Source of the DNA: an uncultured Clostridium sp.
Lineage (GTDB): Bacteria; Bacillota; Clostridia; Lachnospirales; Lachnospiraceae
Length of the DNA: 64,000 nucleotides
Reading direction: 5' to 3'
NCBI RefSeq assembly: GCF_900547735.1
Contig: NZ_URHZ01000018.1
Coordinates: 1-64,000 of the forward strand
Part shown: piece by piece, positions 25,852 through 34,015 of the stretch
Numbering within the stretch: the first letter of the stretch is position 1
Layout: each line of letters begins with the position of its first letter
The notes under the pieces: model-generated
Databases searched by the model: none
What the model was told of the DNA's origin: nothing
Seen by the model: the letters and a program-made list of their open reading frames with translations, nothing else
Made by a program: the position numbers and the translations under genes

Positions 25852-26886
25852 TTACTTTTTCAGGCTGTCCACTGCGGCCTTTGCATGCTCTACAAAGAGC
25901 TGCTGGATCGGTTCCATCTCACCGAGTCCGCGGACAAGACAGGTCACTTCATAACCTGCGCCCTCAAACGCCGTCTTCCAGGAACCTTCCTCATCTCCTG
26001 CCATATCGTTGTTGGCGTGATCGCCTGCAACTATCATAAGCGGCTCTAAAACCACCTTTTTGTATTCACCCTTCTTTACTGATGCAAGGACATCGTCCAG
26101 ACTTGGTGTTGCCTCTACAGTGCCTACAAAGTAATTCTTATATCCTGCTTCCGTCAGCATATCCTGCATCTTCGCATATACCTGGTTGGAATCCGCTTCC
26201 GTGCCGTGACCCATGAAACAGATTGCGGTTTCTCCGTCATCATACTCAGCGGTCGCCTCTGTAATAGCTTTGATAACAGCTTTGAAATCATCATCGGAAG
26301 TGAGTAACGGTTCTCCGATTGCGACTTTCTCAAATGAATCGGAATACTCTGCCACCTCGTTGACAAGATCATTATATTCCAGGCCGTTCATCAGATGGGT
26401 AGGCTGAATCACAAGGTTTTTAACTCCGTTATCCACCGCACGGTCGAGCGCTTCACCCACATTGTCGATGGCAATGTTATCGCGTGATTTAACATGGTCG
26501 ATGATAATCTGGCTTGTAAAACCTCTTCTTACCGAATAGTCCGGAAATGCCTTCTCCATTGCGTTCTCGATGGCTCCTACGGTGAGGCGTCTGCTGTCAT
26601 TGTAGCTTGTACCAAAACTGACTACCATAAGTTCGTTCTCACCAATCTCATCCTGATTTCTGACATTATCCAATGATGCGTCCCCCGTATTGTAATTCTC
26701 TTCGTCCTCTTCTTCTGCGGCTTCCGTTTCCGGTTCCTCTGCTGTTGTCTCCGGAGCGGCTGTCTCCTCCGCCGTAGCTGCCGTCACGTCTGCGGCTGTT
26801 TCCTTCTGTCCGCTTGCACAGCCTGTCGCCACTGCGGCCGACAAAGCTGCAAATGCAAATAATGCCACCAGTTTTTTGATCTTCAT
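25852..26886 (-). CDS. cbiK: CbiK-type sirohydrochlorin cobaltochelatase exported as a lipoprotein
   Basis: This 344-residue protein has a lipoprotein signal (MKIKKLVALFAFAALSAAVA, lipobox ATGC) and a 60-residue Glu/Thr-rich linker. A class II chelatase of the CbiK family follows. Catalytic residues are present: His in CFMGHGTEADSN, Glu in GTVEATPSLDD and His in VAGDHANNDMAGDEEGSWK. QPTHLMNGLEY marks the pocket. Cytosolic CbiK inserts Co2+ into sirohydrochlorin for anaerobic B12 synthesis; this one acts outside the membrane. Start 26886 has AAAAGGAGG upstream; the longer frame to 26991 would hide the signal. It is the first gene behind a cobalamin riboswitch. Metal capture or tetrapyrrole handling outside the cell is an inference. 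Confidence 0.9.
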   Translation of the reverse strand: MKIKKLVALFAFAALSAAVATGCASGQKETAADVTAATAEETAAPETTAEEPETEAAEEEDEENYNTGDASLDNVRNQDEIGENELMVVSFGTSYNDSRRLTVGAIENAMEKAFPDYSVRRGFTSQIIIDHVKSRDNIAIDNVGEALDRAVDNGVKNLVIQPTHLMNGLEYNDLVNEVAEYSDSFEKVAIGEPLLTSDDDFKAVIKAITEATAEYDDGETAICFMGHGTEADSNQVYAKMQDMLTEAGYKNYFVGTVEATPSLDDVLASVKKGEYKKVVLEPLMIVAGDHANNDMAGDEEGSWKTAFEGAGYEVTCLVRGLGEMEPIQQLFVEHAKAAVDSLKK

Positions 26887-27165
26887 GTTCCTTTTCCTCC
26901 TTTTTTCTCTAAACAAAATATCGGTATACAGAAGGTATAGGAATATGCCATCAATCTCTGATGGAATCTCAAACCGGCGGCCCATACGCACAATTGCGCG
27001 GCACTAAATCACCCTGCATCATAAAAACATGCAAGGTTTCCACACCGCAGGATGCATTTTCCCCGGTGCAAAAGATCTTTTCCCGTCTGAGTCAGAGATT
27101 TGCGGCCTGAAAACCGTAAATCGGCACAACCAATTACTCGTGATTTGGAAGTTTATTCCTGTACC

Positions 27166-27352
27166 AACATCCGGCAGGTTTCCTGACTTGTACATCAGCA
27201 CACGCAATCGCCTTCCCAATCCGGACCGGATCAGTGGCCATACATAACGCAGATTGCGCGCTCCTTACTCACAGTGACGAGATCGCACAGGTTTTTCACC
27301 TGTTTCCCTATTACCCGCTCTCCGTAAAACACGGACAACGGCACCGGATGTT
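27166..27352 (-). promoter_or_regulatory. Cobalamin (AdoCbl-type) riboswitch
   Basis: Reading the minus strand, P1 arms AACATCCGG (27352-27344 side) and CCGGATGTT (27174-27166 side) close the structure. Between them lie GGGAAACAGGTGAAAAACCT, the CGTCACTGTGA block, GGCCACTG, TTGGGAAGGC and the B12 box AAGTCAGGAAACCTGCC (27189-27173). All are in the order of the Cbl riboswitch consensus. The start codon of the CbiK-type gene is about 280 bases downstream, leaving room for a terminator or sequestering platform. It should shut the whole 21.4-26.9 kb operon when B12 is plentiful. Confidence 0.95.
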
Positions 27353-27414
27353 CTTAACTCGATATGTTTTATATCCTACCACCGAATTCCTAAAAATGCA
27401 ATATGCTTAAGGGG

Positions 27415-27790
27415 GATGATTGAGAAAGGAGAACGCCGCCGGGATGGCCGGGGCGGAATGGTAAGGAAGGTAGTGAGTCTTCAGTCCCGGGCTAAGTTTC
27501 GTCGCAGGTGGGGAATCCGGGTAGAAAAAGTTCCTGCGGGAAACGCTCTCGCTCTTTGGAATCTTTTTGATTACTGTTCACTCCGTGCCCAGCAATACGC
27601 TACGCGATGCACAGAAACGGTAAAAACACCGTTTCGCGCCGCAATCCTCGGGTTTTCTGTGACTTACGCTACGCTGCACTCACAGAAAACGCCTCGCGGA
27701 ATACAACCTGTTCACAAAAATATTTTTCCCCTTACCCACAGGCAGGTTATGACCGGGATTGAAGACGCCGAGGTGATCGCGTTCCATTCC
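27415..27790. repeat. Composite repeat: family A ends around a family B core
   Basis: The left part (27420-27560) carries GAGAACGCC...TCTTCAGTCCCGG and GGGGAATCCGGGTAGAAAAA. The right part (27730-27790) carries the inverted CCGGGATTGAAGACG ... GCGTTCC. A family B element (27571-27717, ACTGTTCAC to CTGTTCACA) sits between them. The remaining gap to 27999 holds no recognisable gene. Confidence 0.7.
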
Positions 27791-27999
27791 GGCTCGGACT
27801 GCGGCAGCTGATTTGTTCTGTTCCTTCAAGTGGAGAGGGGAATTGTCGCAGCCACTATGTTGTTCGAAAAAACGAGGGGGTTCTACATGTTTTTGGCGAG
27901 TTCCGTAAGAATCTTCCTCCTCTTCATGACCATCCGGCCTGGGCGGATGAGTCATTTATATGTCTCGGACTCTATCTTAGAGGAGGACTTAGCGTTCGG

Positions 28000-29481
28000 C
28001 TAAACAATTAAGTCCGCCGTTCTGCCGTACAGACTCCGATATGACGAATAAATCCGGTCATAAAGCAGGACGTTTTCCGGAATCGGTTTGTATGTCTCTT
28101 TCTTCATCGACACAAACCGTGCGGCGGCTTCCTCCAGGCCGGTAAACAGGCCCGTGGACACACCGGCCAGAAGACAGGCGCCGAGACAGGCCTGCTCCGT
28201 TACACTGCTGACAAAAATCTCTTTCCCCAATATGTCTGCCTGAATCTGCAGCCACACGGGACTTGATGCCCCGCCTCCGGAGGATATGATCCGGTCGCAG
28301 CGTTTTCCCGTCTGTTCCAGAATTTCCATGCAGTCACGCAGCGCAAAGGTTACGCCTTCCATAACGGACCGCGCCATATGTTTTCCCGTGTGGGCCAGAT
28401 GGAGGCCGAAAAACATCCCTCTGGCATGGGTATCCATATGCGGAGTCCGCTCCCCTGTCAGATAAGGCAGGAAAATCAGGCCCTCGCTTCCCGCGGGAAC
28501 CTCCCCTGCCATCGTGTTCAGCATGTCGAAGCCTCCCACTTTCAAAATGTTGTCTTTCAGCCATTTGAGGGACATCCCGGCGTTCAGGACCGCTCCGTAT
28601 ATGGTATAACCTCCGTTCACGCCGTGGCAGAAAGTCTGGGTCCGGAACGACGGGTCGTAAACCGGATTTTTGGAAAAAGCAGATACCTGTCCCCCGGTTC
28701 CGATATTACAGATAAAGGTACCCTCTTTAAACACTCCGTTTCCTATGCTTTGGGCCTGTTGATCTCCCAGGCCGAAGATGACCTGCACCGACTCACTGAG
28801 TCCCGTCTGCGCGGCACATTCGCGGCTTATCCGTCCCTGTACCGCCCCCGACTCGCTGCACTTCGGGAAAATTTCTTCCGGCAGGCCGCACAGGCCGAGA
28901 AGTTCCCAGGCCCAATCTCGTTTTACGATATCAAACATCAGCGAAGCCGATGCATCTGTGGCCTCCGCACCAAATAGGCCGGTCATCTTATAACGGATAT
29001 AGTCTTTCGGCTGCATGACTTTGTAAATTCTGTCAAAACATTCCGGTTCGTGCTTTTTCACCCAGCAAAGCGACGGCAGTGCAAATCCGGGAAAGATTCT
29101 GTTGCGCAGGCTGTCCGTTCGGATCCGCTCCGGGATCCGTTCTGCAAGTTCCAGACACTCTTCCCCCGAACGCTGATCCTGCCACAGTATGGCAGGCCGA
29201 ATCGGACGGCCGTTTCTGTCTGTCATCACAAGACCGTGCATCTGCCCCGAAAATCCCACGGCAGCGACCGCTTCAAAATCCCTGCCGTGCTTCTCCCTGA
29301 GGCGGGATAGACAGGCCAGCACAGCCTCCCACCACAAATCCGGCTCCTGTTCCGAGTACCCGATCTGAGGTATGGAAACATCGTACTTCTCGCTTTCCAC
29401 TCCTATGACGCCCGTCTTTTCATCCAGCAGCATGGCTTTCGTTCCCGATGTCCCGATATCAATTCCCAGTATGCATGCCAT
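28000..29481 (-). CDS. xylB: Xylulokinase
   Basis: This 493-residue FGGY-family kinase phosphorylates D-xylulose to xylulose 5-phosphate for the pentose phosphate pathway. The N-terminal phosphate-binding loop is LGIDIGTSGTKAML. GFSGQMHGLVM and ILWQDQRS are sugar-binding blocks. DQQAQSIGNGVFKEGT and SSGGGASSPVWLQIQADI are the second ATPase-fold motifs. Length and motifs are typical of XylB, although related FGGY kinases with other ketopentoses are possible. GGGAGG lies inside the end of the preceding S51 gene, 4 bases apart, so the two are coupled. No xylose isomerase or transporter is nearby. Confidence 0.93.
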   Translation of the reverse strand: MACILGIDIGTSGTKAMLLDEKTGVIGVESEKYDVSIPQIGYSEQEPDLWWEAVLACLSRLREKHGRDFEAVAAVGFSGQMHGLVMTDRNGRPIRPAILWQDQRSGEECLELAERIPERIRTDSLRNRIFPGFALPSLCWVKKHEPECFDRIYKVMQPKDYIRYKMTGLFGAEATDASASLMFDIVKRDWAWELLGLCGLPEEIFPKCSESGAVQGRISRECAAQTGLSESVQVIFGLGDQQAQSIGNGVFKEGTFICNIGTGGQVSAFSKNPVYDPSFRTQTFCHGVNGGYTIYGAVLNAGMSLKWLKDNILKVGGFDMLNTMAGEVPAGSEGLIFLPYLTGERTPHMDTHARGMFFGLHLAHTGKHMARSVMEGVTFALRDCMEILEQTGKRCDRIISSGGGASSPVWLQIQADILGKEIFVSSVTEQACLGACLLAGVSTGLFTGLEEAAARFVSMKKETYKPIPENVLLYDRIYSSYRSLYGRTADLIV

Positions 29482-29485
29482 TTTT

Positions 29486-30235
29486 TTATTCCTCCCTGCG
29501 TGTCAGACATATCTGCTCATCTTCTTCACATATCTTTCGTATCCCGCTGTTTTCAATCAGCCAGGCCTCTCCATGCAGGGTTGTCCCTCCCTCTGAGACG
29601 GTTATATAGCTCCCGTCCACCAGGGCGTAAAAACGGCGCCCCACGCTGTCCGGATATGTAATGTCCTCCATTACCCGCATTCCGTCCAGAACCGTATCCC
29701 TGACGTCCTGGTAATGCGGCAGTATCATAAGATCCGTCAGGCCGAGTCCGCTTAAAAAACGGCTGTATTCCGGATCGGATGCCTCTCCCTCCAGTTCCGG
29801 CTGGGCATAGACCACCTCGGCGCTGTTCATGCTTCCTGCGCTGATGCCTATCACAATCCCGTCAAACCCGCACAGCTTCTCCCTGAGCCCAATCTCCCTG
29901 AAAAAACGGTTCTCCGTCGGTACATGGCCTCCTGAGAGCACTATCACATCATAACCGCCAATCTCCTCCCGGGATAAGCCGCTCCTGCGGTCACACAGGT
30001 CACAGCAGACGCATAAAAGACCGCTGAGAGAAAGAGATTCCCTGAAAACATCCCTGACCAGTTCATTCATTTCCGTGTCATCCGGATCGCTGCTGATCAT
30101 GAGGCATCTGCTGTTACTTCTCCAATACTTTTTCAGTTCATCGACGAAACCATTTCTCCTGTCAAATCCGCACGGAACCGCCTTGTCTTCCTCCCTGCGC
30201 CATCCGCCGGGACTGCTTGTTAAAAATGATATCAT
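29486..30235 (-). CDS. Peptidase S51 family (dipeptidase E-like)
   Basis: This 249-residue cytosolic protein has the class I glutamine amidotransferase-like fold with a serine nucleophile. GYDVIVLSGGHVPTENRFF and GIVIGISAGSMNSAEVV form the Ser elbow, and the catalytic His is probably in LPHYQD. Family enzymes remove N-terminal Asp from dipeptides or degrade cyanophycin-like material. The length is close to PepE (about 230). No clear ribosome site precedes the ATG at 30235. It is followed immediately by xylB on the same strand, with no obvious metabolic link. Confidence 0.85.
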   Translation of the reverse strand: MISFLTSSPGGWRREEDKAVPCGFDRRNGFVDELKKYWRSNSRCLMISSDPDDTEMNELVRDVFRESLSLSGLLCVCCDLCDRRSGLSREEIGGYDVIVLSGGHVPTENRFFREIGLREKLCGFDGIVIGISAGSMNSAEVVYAQPELEGEASDPEYSRFLSGLGLTDLMILPHYQDVRDTVLDGMRVMEDITYPDSVGRRFYALVDGSYITVSEGGTTLHGEAWLIENSGIRKICEEDEQICLTRREE

Positions 30236-30289
30236 ATTCTTTCTGTGAACCCCCTTTTCCTGTTTTTTACCCTTACCGGATTAATTTTT

Positions 30290-30420
30290 ATCTCTTTCCC
30301 CGTATTTCTTCATCCTTATATCTTCTTTATTTCTTTATCTTTATTTCTTCATCCTTATTTCTTCATCTTTATTTCTTATCATCTTACGCTTTCCCGCCCT
30401 GCTTCTTTATCGTCCTATCC
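30290..30420. repeat. Pyrimidine-rich imperfect tandem repeat
   Basis: Repeated TTTATTTCTTCATCC-like units, purine-rich on the minus strand, lie between the methyltransferase stop and the S51 gene. Confidence 0.7.
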
Positions 30421-30430
30421 TCTTATCATC

Positions 30431-31186
30431 TTAGTCCTTTACCGCCTTACACCTTATCCTTACATAGTCCGAATACCACGTTCCTTCACGGTACAGCTTT
30501 TCCCTCAGCCGTTCCACCGCATCACCGATGATTTCACTTCTCACCGCCTTGTCCACTCCGTCAAAGGGAGTCTTTATAAACATATCAATCCAGTCATACA
30601 GGCCGTTGTCCCCCTTCAGTTCGGTGGGTCTGTCAAATAGTACAGCATAGACTACTTTAAAACCGCTTTCTTCAAGCAGGGAAGCATATTCCCCGATGGT
30701 GGGAAAATAGAAGGGCATTTTGTATATAAGGCCCCTGTCCGTAAACGCCTGCCTGAGCGCCTCGTGAATCAGGACATTATTTCCGCTTCCTCCAAATTCG
30801 AAGACGAACTGTCCCTTATCTTTCAGCGACCGGTATACACAGCGCAGCACATCCGCCTGTTTCTCTTTGGCAATCCAGTGAAGCACCGCGTTGGAAAAGA
30901 CGATATCCACCTTTTCGGGCAGTGTGAAATCTGCCGCATCACCCTGGTAAAAAGCAAGCTCCGGATAAGTTTCCCCGGCCATTTTAAGCAGTTCAGGGGA
31001 GGCATCCAGGCCGCATGCCTTTAACCCCAGTCCGGACAGTCTGTTTGTAAGAGCTCCGTTTCCGCATCCTAAATCCAGCACGGATGTCCTGTCCTCCATA
31101 TCGATCAGTTTAATGACGTCATTGCCATATTCGTGCACAAATGAAAAGTCCTGTGTATATTTGTCCGCATTCCATTTGAGAGCCAT
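30431..31186 (-). CDS. SAM-dependent methyltransferase (trans-aconitate methyltransferase-like)
   Basis: This 251-residue class I methyltransferase carries motif I VLDLGCGNGALTNRL, an acidic ribose ligand in GLDASPELLKMA, GDAADFTLPEKVDIVFSNAVLHW (motifs II/III) and a C-terminal DWIDMFIKTPF block typical of the trans-aconitate methyltransferase group. The start MALKWNADKYTQDFSFVHEYG also fits that group. The real substrate is unknown. AGGAGG precedes the ATG, just after a 6-bp ACGGCC/GGCCGT hairpin in the leader. Confidence 0.9.
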   Translation of the reverse strand: MALKWNADKYTQDFSFVHEYGNDVIKLIDMEDRTSVLDLGCGNGALTNRLSGLGLKACGLDASPELLKMAGETYPELAFYQGDAADFTLPEKVDIVFSNAVLHWIAKEKQADVLRCVYRSLKDKGQFVFEFGGSGNNVLIHEALRQAFTDRGLIYKMPFYFPTIGEYASLLEESGFKVVYAVLFDRPTELKGDNGLYDWIDMFIKTPFDGVDKAVRSEIIGDAVERLREKLYREGTWYSDYVRIRCKAVKD

Positions 31187-31326
31187 AATTTTACCTCCTG
31201 ACGGCCGGAATTTTCTTTATTTGGCCGTTTGGTTTCATTATACAGGATTCGTTTTGATAAAACTAATCATTATTATAAATATATTTATCGAGATTTTTGC
31301 ACATTCTAACCGTGAGGTGAATCGAA

Positions 31327-31524
31327 ATGGCAGAATGTTTATCAGAACTCTTACGAAAAAGCAGCAGCACAAGGCGGTATTTTGTTTCTCTTCCGGTGTG
31401 GCTCCAGCTTCTCCTGCATGAGGAACACGATTCCATCAGGACGGCGTCACAGCTTCATATCACAGCAGGTATCTTGCTGGGCCGGGAGCGGGTAAGCCGT
31501 TCATGGAATGCCGGGAATGTCTGA
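31327..31524 (+). CDS. Small protein of unknown function
   Basis: A 65-codon frame starts at ATG 31327 after GTGAGGTGAATCGAA, a fair ribosome site. An AT-rich promoter-like stretch (TTGATA at 31254) lies upstream, and the gene is divergent from the methyltransferase. The predicted product is helical with a hydrophobic middle (FVSLPVWLQLLL) and charged flanks. It resembles no family I can name. Gene status rests on start context and the otherwise empty 690-base gap. Confidence 0.45.
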   Translation: MAECLSELLRKSSSTRRYFVSLPVWLQLLLHEEHDSIRTASQLHITAGILLGRERVSRSWNAGNV

Positions 31525-31874
31525 CGGAGCGCCGGCCAGGAATTCCGGCCGGAACTATTGATTAAGAATATCGTTTAGAAATACGGTTCAGGAATATTGT
31601 TTGAAAATGTCTGATAGGAATCATTCAATTCGTAAATGAATGATATCCGGGATGGGAATCTCCCCAGAATAGGGTTGGAGCCAGGCGTTTAAGCCCGGCT
31701 CCTTGAAAGAATATAAGATAGACCTGGAAAAGTCTACCTTATATAAACGTTTTGGATTTAGTTTTGTGACAGGTTTTTACAACTTTTTTCAAAATAATTT
31801 AAAACTTAGTTTATTTCCTCTTTTACTTCTTCTTTTGTTTCCAAATTCCGCTGTTGTTTTGCCGCCACGGGTGT
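31525..31874. other. Gap with one GC-rich hairpin, no gene seen
   Basis: GGAGCC and GGCTCC arms with an inner GGC/GCC (31675-31703) could end the small plus-strand gene, although no T run follows. The rest is AT-rich, with a T-rich block at 31795-31860 that may be the terminator zone of the minus-strand gene at 31875. Confidence 0.4.
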
Positions 31875-32309
31875 TCATTTATTGATATTGATCTGTATTA
31901 AAGCTTTGCCCTTCTGTGTTCTTCTCCGGGGACTGAATTGAGTGATATCATATATCTCGCCATATTTTTTACTCAGCTCGGATAATTCGCTCTTTACACT
32001 CTCCAGATCTTCGCTGTCCATATGTTCGTCTATGGTTTCCATCTGCGTTCTGAGCGTCGGATCGATGTAAATGTACAACTGATAGTAATTCACCTTATAC
32101 TCTTTTTTATTTTCCGGTGTATTGTCTGAGATGCATTTTCCAATGCTCCCGGCATACTGTTCGTACAGATACAGGCTGCGGCAGTTTTTCTCTCTGGAAC
32201 CGTTTGTCTTTATAAGTACATATACCGCGATTAATATGGCGGCGATGGCGGCTATCACACTGATTACTTCTGAATCTAAAAACATGTTATGTATGTTCTC
32301 CCTTCCCAT
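31875..32309 (-). CDS. Single-span membrane protein of unknown function
   Basis: This 144-residue protein has one transmembrane helix near the N-terminus (VISVIAAIAAILIAVYVLIK), then a cytosolic helical domain. That domain has a Tyr-rich stretch (YYQLYIYIDPTL) and a charged coiled-coil-like segment (HMDSEDLESVKSELSELSKK). A basic tail (SPRRRTQKGK) ends it. No family is recognised. ATG 32309 has AGGGG close by; ATG 32285 with GGGAG is an alternative. It follows the diguanylate cyclase gene by 87 bases on the same strand. Confidence 0.7.
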   Translation of the reverse strand: MGRENIHNMFLDSEVISVIAAIAAILIAVYVLIKTNGSREKNCRSLYLYEQYAGSIGKCISDNTPENKKEYKVNYYQLYIYIDPTLRTQMETIDEHMDSEDLESVKSELSELSKKYGEIYDITQFSPRRRTQKGKALIQININK

Positions 32310-32396
32310 TTTCCCCTATCATATCACAAAATACGACAGAAGGAAACCTTCGTGAAAATCCCGAGTTCTGCGGCGGGAAATGGCGTTCATTGCCCA

Positions 32397-33986
32397 CTAA
32401 TTCTCCCGATAGACACGGTAACAGGACTTTCCTTCATTTTTAGCCTGATAGAGAGCCTGATCGCTGCGCTGCAGCAGCAGGTCGATATCCATCCCGGGAT
32501 CGTCACTCCTGGCAATTCCGATGCTGGCTGATAAACTGCCGATCTCTTCCTTCCCGCTGAAATCGTCCCGAATCTTTTTAATGAGCTGTTCCGCCTCCTG
32601 CTCCAATTGTGAGATGCTGCATTCCCCCAGCCGAACCATCAGGAATTCATCCCCGCCCAGCCTGGCCACAAAATCATCCGGGAAGAATTCAATAAGAATC
32701 TTTGCGGTGCACATCAGTACCGCATCCCCCACCTTATGGCCCCGCGTATCGTTGACTTCTTTAAAACGGTCGAGATCAATGTACATCAGGCTGACCGTCT
32801 TATTATCCCGGTTATTGTGGATATACTGATAGAAACACCGCCTGTTGTAAAGCCCGGTCAGGAAATCCGTATTAGAGCTGTGACGAATCTGCCGCTCCAA
32901 ATCACGTTCCACCGTTACATCACGGAAGATGCACAGTTTTCCGGCCACATTATGAAACACATCGTAGATGGAACTTTCATGGATTTCCAGCACTTTCCCG
33001 GAACCGTCCTCCAGGCATACCTTTGCCTCCACATAACCTTCGCTGTTAATCGAATGCCTTTCTTCAAATGCGTGTGCCGTCCACTCATTATAGTCACGGC
33101 CAATGACCGACTGTCTGTCCGTATGGAAATATTCCTCAAACTTCATATTGGCATTAATAATCTCCCCGCAGTTATTCCATAAAAGAATCGCATAGGGCAT
33201 GCTCTGGAGAAGAATTTCCATCTCTGCACTCATGTTGACAAGATCCGTAACATCGTGGCCGATTCCCACGGTTCCCAGGACTGTTTTCCCGTCCCGGTCC
33301 AGAATCGGAGTCTTATAGGTGCGAAGCTGGCGCAGTCCCCTGGAGCACTTTACCGCTTCGGTAAACTGCAGCGTATGAAGCGCCCTGATGACCGCATCTT
33401 CGGATTCCCTGCAGGATGCTTCTCCGTTCTCCAGGTCATCCGGGGACACTCCCCAGATATAGCAGTGATCGCGTCCCGTCACATCCTCCCTTGCTTTCCC
33501 GACAACCGAGCAGAAGGCCTTATTGACCTTTACATGGGTTCCTTTAAGGGATTTAAACCACAGCATGTCCGGGATACTGTCGATGGCCGTATCCAGATAG
33601 GTCTGTGTCATATATAAATCATAGCGCAGCTTGAGCTGCTTCATGATGCGCGCCAGTCTGATTCCGACCCGTTCCCCGTTCAGAGGAAGCTCCCAGAATT
33701 CATCTGCGGCCTCCAAATCCCGGGACGAAAAATGATCGATCTCTTCATGCCAGGCGCAGTAAACAAGCACCGCCCCCTCCTTACACATCGTACGTATCTT
33801 TGAAGGCGTCGTTTCTCCTTCCAGATTCCAGATCACCACATCACTTTGCTTCAGTAATTCAGGCTCCGGCCCAGCCTCCGCAGCAATTTTATGGGTAAAA
33901 TGCTCCAGAGGCTCAAGCCGGCCGAGCACAGTTTCAATCATTGGATTCCTGCCAAATAACGTGATTTGACTTTCGCATTGGTACAT
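32397..33986 (-). CDS. PAS-GGDEF diguanylate cyclase
   Basis: This 529-residue soluble protein makes c-di-GMP. An N-terminal receiver-like or atypical domain (about 1-110) is followed by two PAS domains (about 120-235 and 240-350; DMLWFKSLKGTHVKVNKAF, YAILLWNNCGEIINANMKFE). A GGDEF domain (about 365-525) carries an intact catalytic ARLGGDEF. The inhibitory RxxD site five residues upstream is replaced by FPDD, so product feedback is probably lost. GGGGAGGGG precedes the ATG. It lies 29 bases after the GGDEF/EAL gene, so both are one transcript. Confidence 0.92.
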   Translation of the reverse strand: MYQCESQITLFGRNPMIETVLGRLEPLEHFTHKIAAEAGPEPELLKQSDVVIWNLEGETTPSKIRTMCKEGAVLVYCAWHEEIDHFSSRDLEAADEFWELPLNGERVGIRLARIMKQLKLRYDLYMTQTYLDTAIDSIPDMLWFKSLKGTHVKVNKAFCSVVGKAREDVTGRDHCYIWGVSPDDLENGEASCRESEDAVIRALHTLQFTEAVKCSRGLRQLRTYKTPILDRDGKTVLGTVGIGHDVTDLVNMSAEMEILLQSMPYAILLWNNCGEIINANMKFEEYFHTDRQSVIGRDYNEWTAHAFEERHSINSEGYVEAKVCLEDGSGKVLEIHESSIYDVFHNVAGKLCIFRDVTVERDLERQIRHSSNTDFLTGLYNRRCFYQYIHNNRDNKTVSLMYIDLDRFKEVNDTRGHKVGDAVLMCTAKILIEFFPDDFVARLGGDEFLMVRLGECSISQLEQEAEQLIKKIRDDFSGKEEIGSLSASIGIARSDDPGMDIDLLLQRSDQALYQAKNEGKSCYRVYREN

Positions 33987-34015
33987 GTGACCCCTCCCCG
34001 CATACCGCGGCGCGC

